Assembly (NCBI RefSeq): GCF_964246085.1
Contig: NZ_CAXTPD010000004.1
Length of the DNA: 64,000 nucleotides
Direction: 5' to 3' (one strand)
Source of the DNA: Brotaphodocola sp003480315
GTDB lineage: Bacteria; Bacillota; Clostridia; Lachnospirales; Lachnospiraceae
The stretch's first letter is position 1; each line of letters begins with the position of its first letter. The notes beneath the pieces were generated by a model that did not search any database, was not told the DNA's origin, and saw only the letters and a list, made by a program, of their open reading frames with translations. This document shows, piece after piece, positions 59,980-64,000 of this stretch. The position numbers were made by a program, and so were the translations under genes.

Positions 59980-60793
59980 AGCTGATAAAGTATCTCCAGA
60001 TTAAAGACTTCAGCTCGGATACCGTAAGTTTTTCGCTGTCGTACCGGTCATACAATAGCTCTGTCTTTAAACGAGCCCACATGCTTTCACAACGGGCATT
60101 GTCATGGCAGCGTCCATCAGCGCTGTTCATGCTTTGAATGATGTCATATTTTCTCAGGGTGTTACGATAAAGCCCACTGGTGTATTGAGTACCACGATCG
60201 GAGTGGATTACGGCACCACGGATATCAGGATATGCTATAAAAGCATTCTCCACCGTATGCTGGCAAAGCGTTGCCTACATTGTGGTTTCCATTGCCAGTC
60301 CAAGTACTGCTGAGTCAAAACAATCGAAGATTGCTGAAACGTAGAGTTTTCCATCTTTCGCTTTGATTTCGGTGATATCTGTTACACATTTCTCCAGAGG
60401 CTTTTCTGATGTGAAATCTCTTTTAAGAAGATCATCAGATTTACGAGCCTCCCGGTCTGCTTTCGTAATTCCTTTCGGATTACGTTTTGGACGATGACTA
60501 AAACCGATTTTTTCCATAACCCTGTAAACGGTTCGCTCACTGGGGATGGAAACGCCTTCTGGCTGTTTCAGAGTTAATGCCTGGAACATACGTACACGCC
60601 CATACGTGTCATTACAGGTATCCTCATCATGGATTTCAAGCATAGCATCTGCAAGCGGCTGGTATTTCCACGGACGGTCTTTTATGGACAGATATTTGTA
60701 AAATCCCTGGCGACTCACGTGTAGTGTACGACAGTAAAAAGCTAGTTTTCCCTTGATTGTGCCATCTTCAGTCTTAATTGCAATGAATTTCAT
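59957..60793 (-). pseudogene. IS3-family transposase OrfB, broken by an amber codon and truncated
   Basis: One reading frame of 279 codons carries the integrase core (KCVTDITEIKAKDGKLYVSAIFDCFDS, HSDRGTQYTS, NADGRCHDNARCES-like and the E-rich helix), with a single TAG at 60275-60277 in the place of a codon after LGLAMETTM. The C-terminal end is lost: after LIWRYFISY the frame runs into foreign sequence and stops. The ATG at 60793 overlaps the OrfA stop (ATGA). Confidence 0.85.
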
Positions 60794-61200
60794 TCTTTCG
60801 ATCTTAGAGACTTCCGACGGCTCGCTGCGAAAAAAGCGCTTGCTTCCTCCAGAAACTCGTTTTCTTCTTTCAGACGGCGAATTTCCTTATCCTGGTCTTT
60901 TACGCGTTTACGAAGCACCGCAAGTTCCTCTGCAAGACTCATAGCCGATTCTGGTGTATGTGATCCTGTACCAATATCCAACTTGCCAGTTCTGGCTGCA
61001 GACAGCCAGGTATGAATGGTTCCCTCTGGAATACCTAATTCCTTAGCGGCTTTAGCACCGCCGATTTCTTTTGCAAGCTTAACTGCCTGCACTTTGTACT
61101 CATGATCGTATTTACGTTGACTTCGTGCCATAAGTGGGCACCTCCTTATTCTCTTGATTATACTATGAAATCCTTGAGAATAGGCTGTCAACTTTATTTA
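59980..61200 (-). mobile_element. truncated IS3-family insertion sequence
   Basis: It contains orfA and the broken orfB. The left (orfB-distal) end is missing at the junction with the IS1634-like remnant near 59979. The right end is estimated near 61200, where the pectin-gene remnant begins. I could not identify the terminal inverted repeats. Confidence 0.65.
60790..61131 (-). CDS. IS3-family transposase OrfA
   Basis: A 113-residue protein with an N-terminal helix-turn-helix (YDHEYKVQAVKLAKEIGGAKAAKELGIPEGTIHTWLS) and a leucine-zipper-like coiled coil (LAVLRKRVKDQDKEIRRLKEENEFLEEAS). ATG at 61131 follows AAGGAGGTG. A slippery heptamer T TTT TTC (60829-60835, minus strand) near its end would allow the -1 frameshift that normally yields OrfAB. 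OrfA looks intact but OrfB is dead. Confidence 0.88.
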   Translation of the reverse strand: MARSQRKYDHEYKVQAVKLAKEIGGAKAAKELGIPEGTIHTWLSAARTGKLDIGTGSHTPESAMSLAEELAVLRKRVKDQDKEIRRLKEENEFLEEASAFFAASRRKSLRSKE

Positions 61201-61202
61201 TA

Positions 61203-61613
61203 CACCATCAGATCTTTTTTGACAACAGAGGTCCGGGACATGACGGCACGATTACCTCCGATAAGAAGCAGATCTGCGAGGAGACAGAGATAAAGGAGGG
61301 CTATCCATATTTTGGATTTGCAGACAAAAACGGCAAGGTACTGCGGACAATCCCAATGCCGTTCTACTGCAATCATTATCACGCCAATAATGACAATACC
61401 TTTTTTACGGGGGATGGTGTGGAGGATATTATGCTGATACGGATAAATGGACAGGAGGCTGAAATGAAGCCGCTGGCAAAGCATAATACAACCTGGAAAT
61501 ACCACCGTTCCCATTGCCACCCTACCTTCAGCTGGGATGGAAGGAAAATCCTCTATACAGCCGATAGGGACGATGCTAATTGTGATTTATATTTGGTGGA
61601 TGCAGAATTTTAG
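61203..61613 (+). pseudogene. C-terminal remnant of an oligogalacturonate lyase-like gene (PL22)
   Basis: An open frame of about 137 codons without its N-terminal part: FFDNRGPGHDG..., PFYCNHYHANNDNTFF and SHCHPTFSWDGRKILYTADRDDANCDLYLVDAEF, the beta-propeller repeats of the PL22 family, which cleaves pectin-derived digalacturonate. The 5' part was removed or displaced by the IS3-type element. A GntR gene converges on it and may be its former regulator. Confidence 0.6.
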
Positions 61614-61620
61614 AAGCGAA

Positions 61621-61674
61621 AAAAAGGGGCTGTGAAAAATGATGATCTCATTTTTCACAGCTCCTTTTCCTTTT
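61621..61674 (+). terminator. bidirectional terminator between the lyase remnant and gntR
   Basis: AGGGGCTGTGAAAAATGA/TCATTTTTCACAGCTCCTTTTCC, long perfect stem, A-rich on the left and T-rich on the right, serving both converging genes. Confidence 0.9.
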
Positions 61675-62389
61675 ATTCAGACCGTTCGTATCGATAGATA
61701 AAGTGAGAACCAATATAGTAGGTTTCCGAATACTCAAAACGGCGTCCGTCAGTCAGATGGCCCGGATGGGAAATTTTCAGAAGCGGGATATCGTCGATTT
61801 TCAGCCATTTTTTTTGCTGTGGGGTAGGCAAAACCGCACTGATTGTGCGGGAGCCGTCTGTGGGATCAATGTCATAGTGCTGCGAGATATAATTGTAAAG
61901 GGAACCCTCCAGCATACGAAGATCAAAGTTAGGAAACAGGCTGACAGGAAGGTAGGTGTAGCTGAGAGCCATGATCGTGTCGTCTGCGGTACGAATTCTT
62001 ATAATAGAATGGACCAGCTCATCATCCCCAAGTCCCAGTTCTCTTGCGGCTTCGGGAATTTCAGCGGCCCGATGGATGGAATAAGACACTAAAATAGAGC
62101 CTGGAGCTTTTCCAATCGACCGCATATCATCTGAAAAGCTTCGGGTAAAGTTGGCATTTTTTGAAATTTGTATAGAACTTACAAAGGTTCCCCTTCCCGG
62201 CATGCGGTTTATATAGCCTTGCGAAGAAAGCAGATCCAGGGCTTTTCGGGCGGTCATACGGCTGACCTTGTAGCGCTCGCATAGTTCATTTTCTGTTTCA
62301 ATCTGATCCCCTATTTTGAGAGCGCCGCTCTGTATCTGATTAAGAATATCCCGTTCTATTTCTTTATATTTCGGTAACTGCTTTCCCAT
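61673..62389 (-). CDS. GntR/HutC-family transcriptional regulator
   Basis: A 238-residue regulator: GntR winged helix (about 1-75, YKEIERDILNQIQSGALKIGDQIETENELCERYKVSRMTARKALDLLSSQGYINRMPGRGTFV) and a UTRA ligand domain (about 90-235). It probably controls sugar-catabolic genes; the adjacent pectin-lyase remnant suggests uronides. Its Shine-Dalgarno GGAAAGGA lies just upstream, but its native promoter is now 1.45 kb away because of an insertion sequence (62419-63869). Confidence 0.9.
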   Translation of the reverse strand: MGKQLPKYKEIERDILNQIQSGALKIGDQIETENELCERYKVSRMTARKALDLLSSQGYINRMPGRGTFVSSIQISKNANFTRSFSDDMRSIGKAPGSILVSYSIHRAAEIPEAARELGLGDDELVHSIIRIRTADDTIMALSYTYLPVSLFPNFDLRMLEGSLYNYISQHYDIDPTDGSRTISAVLPTPQQKKWLKIDDIPLLKISHPGHLTDGRRFEYSETYYIGSHFIYRYERSE

Positions 62390-62418
62390 AAAATCCTTTC
62401 CGATTTAAATATATTTAA

Positions 62419-63869
62419 CTCAAACTTCCCACACCATTTGGTGTGTTTAACATTGAAAAATCAATATTTTAACCCATAAAAAAGACATAAACCGCTCGCT
62501 AGTGGTATAATTGAGTTGACGAAAAACAATTACACAGCAAGGAGATTTATGCCATGTCAAGTATACCACGTAATTCCCAAAACGAAAACAATGTTTTAGA
62601 TTTTGTCACAAATTTTATCGCGGAGTTTCATATAGGCAAGCTTTTGTTTAAGAGCAATGCCGGAAAAGAAAAGGGGATTCCGGTAATGGATATCTTTCGC
62701 TATCTATTTTGCCTCCTTTTTTCTGACAGAAGCATGTATATGCAGCGAAAAACAGGCATATTTAAGGAAGATTTTTCTAAAAATACCGTCTATCGCTTTA
62801 TAAATAGTCCGAAGACGAACTGGCAAAGGTTTACAACACTGCTTTCTGCAAATATCGTCAATGATTTTATGAAGCCACTGACTTCCGAAGACCGCAAGGA
62901 CGTATTCATTATCGATGATAGCCTGTTTGACCGGTCACGTTCTAAGAAAACAGAACTTCTTGCAAAAGTCTTTGATCACTGCTCGATGAAATATAAGCGT
63001 GGCTATCGTATGCTGACACTTGGTGCAGCTTGGCTGGTCTGATGGAAATTCCTTTGTTTCAATTAATCATTGCTTTCTCTCAGCTGCAGATGACAAAAAT
63101 CTTCTGTGCAGAGCTGAATGCTATGATGGACGTTCCCTTGCCAGGAAACGAAGAAGTCAATCCCGGCGGAAAGCTACTGATGTCATGGTCGAACTGATCC
63201 ATTCTGTTCAGAAAGCAGGGATTGCTGCAAAATACGTTGTTTTTGACAGTTGGTTTTCTTCTCCAAAGACAATCCAGGCTTTAAAAAAGGAAGAAAATCT
63301 GGATATCATTGCCATGATCAAGAAAAGCAGCAAGATCAAATCTGGATACCAAGATAAAAATCTGAATATCAAGGAAATCTACAGTCGTAATAAAAAGAGG
63401 CGTGGACGTTCCAGATATCGGCATATGGGATATTGAAGTTTTCTTCAAATCCTGCAAATCGTATCTTCATCTGGAGAAAGAATGCAGAAGCACATCTTAT
63501 GATGCCTTAAATGCTCATATTGCCATCGTTTTTACAAGATACATGATGCTGTCTATCGCACAAAGACGTAATACAGATGAGAAAACCATCTGTGAACTAT
63601 TTTTCTGCCTACTGGATGAATTGGATGATATCACATTCAGCCAATCCATGAGGATTATTATAGATGCCCTAATGGATGCTGTTATGGAATACTTTCATAT
63701 AACAGAAAGTCAGTTGGAAGAATTTACATCCAACTTTATTTGACGACTGCCAAAATATATGCAACAGGCATTATGCTATGCTTAAAATGCCTGTCAGAAT
63801 GTTAATTTATGAGTTAAAGTATTGATTTTTCAAGGTGCGAGCCCCATTTTTTATGTGGGAAGTTTGAGC
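62419..63869 (+). mobile_element. defective insertion sequence flanked by TTAA
   Basis: About 1451 bases with terminal inverted repeats CTCAAACTTCCCACA (62419-62433) and TGTGGGAAGTTTGAG (63854-63868). A second, subterminal pair is TTGAAAAATCAATA (from 62453) and its complement. TTAA stands on both sides (62415-62418 and 63870-63873), probably a target duplication. The left end also holds the palindrome CACACCATTTGGTGTG. The transposase inside is broken. Confidence 0.8.
62554..63743 (+). pseudogene. IS4-type DDE transposase, frameshifted and internally deleted
   Basis: Three consecutive fragments: 62554-63042 (N-terminal part with FIIDDSLFDRSRSKK), about 63020-63436 (GWSDGNSFVSINHCFLSA, VVFDSWFSSPKTIQALKKE) and 63402-63743 (WDIEVFFKSCKSYLHLEKECRSTSYDALNAHIAIVFTRYM). 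A frameshift separates the first two near 63030. Between RGRSRY and IWDIEVFF a stretch of the expected core is missing, so there is a deletion as well. A promoter candidate with TATAAT at 62506-62511 and an AAGGAG Shine-Dalgarno precede it. Confidence 0.82.
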
Positions 63870-63875
63870 TTAATT

Positions 63876-63904
63876 ATTATAATCGAAATGGAGAAAAAGG
63901 TCAA
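63876..63904 (-). promoter_or_regulatory. probable native gntR promoter, separated from the gene by an insertion sequence
   Basis: Minus strand: TTGACC (63899-63904), 17-base spacer, perfect TATAAT (63876-63881), reading toward gntR. The insertion sequence begins 6-7 bases beyond the -10, at the expected start point. The remaining 63905-64000 is AT-rich and holds no gene that I can support. Confidence 0.7.
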
Positions 63905-64000
63905 TGTATATACAAACAAAAGACACGACAAACGCATGAATGATTATCCCCTGTCAATTCTTTTTTTACTATATTTCATTTTTTTAAGCTTCTAAAAGTT

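Noticed and set aside
61102..61293. Short plus-strand frame across the right end of the IS3-type element
   Set aside because: It spans the element boundary and orfA antisense; no ribosome binding site or motif.
63744..64000. Possible small gene at the right edge
   Set aside because: Only the insertion sequence end, a minus-strand promoter and AT-rich DNA are visible; no frame with a credible start.

Overview
The window is about 64 kb of chromosome from a spore-forming, low-to-mid GC Clostridia, most likely a gut Lachnospiraceae (genus not resolved). The evidence is the complete spoIIIA operon, the argR-recN-spoIVB-spo0A order, the long xseA-xseB-ispA-dxs-tlyA-nadK block, strong AGGAGG ribosome binding sites, TTG/GTG starts, and sigma-A promoters of the TTGACA-17-TATAAT type. 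All functional calls rest on reading protein motifs and DNA patterns by eye; no database search was run.

Layout. 1-300: C-terminal end of a sigma-70-type factor. 380-560: two identical tRNA-Gln(CUG) genes. 0.9-9.6 kb: acyl-ACP thioesterase, CvfB-like S1 protein, methyltransferase, YitT-type membrane protein, a PucR/CdaR-type regulator, then a cell-division and wall cluster (ftsE, ftsX, PcsB/EnvC-like M23 protein, S41 protease). 9.9-12.6 kb: a leftward DUF134-NifX fusion divergent from a two-gene SufC/SufB-type Fe-S assembly pair. 12.7-17.9 kb: a zinc-ribbon membrane protein, then metF, a stand-alone MetH activation domain and metH lacking that domain. 18.0-24.5 kb: GH25 lysozyme, ComEA-like protein, orphan response regulator, condensation-fold acyltransferase, HSL-type esterase, rlmH and a cell-wall-binding protein. 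24.5-29.8 kb: spoIIIAA to spoIIIAH. 29.9-33.3 kb: Asp23/Gls24 protein, ion transporter, cytidylate-kinase-like protein and a leftward YdcZ-type transporter. 33.5-44.6 kb: nusB-xseA-xseB-ispA-dxs-tlyA-nadK-argR-recN, spoIVB, spo0A. 44.7-52.7 kb: glgA, PAP2-related protein, rpsO, pnp, M14 peptidase, Na/phosphate cotransporter. 53-56.2 kb: gap-pgk-tpiA. 56.4-59.1 kb: a KdpDE-like two-component pair and a lipoprotein. 59.2-64.0 kb: a decayed accessory zone with two small coiled-coil genes, a chimera of two truncated insertion sequences, a pectin-degradation gene remnant, a GntR regulator, and a dead insertion sequence sitting at the apparent start point of the gntR promoter.

How the parts work together. 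Most of the window is housekeeping: isoprenoid precursor synthesis (dxs, ispA), one-carbon/methionine synthesis (metF, metH and its reactivator), glycolysis, RNA and protein maintenance, and mother-cell sporulation machinery. The more unusual signals lie between genes. Four hairpins with a related loop each follow directly on a terminator T-run. Two genes (lysozyme and spoIIIAA) appear to have their promoter inside the loop of the upstream terminator and their ribosome binding site in its 3' arm. There are also a likely PhoP box, 0A boxes, an S15-type leader, and a palindrome overlapping the DUF134-NifX promoter region. No CRISPR array, prophage or obvious defence system was seen. I did not find a clear new multi-gene system; the terminator-linked hairpins, the nested promoters and the Fe-S/NifX locus are the best leads.
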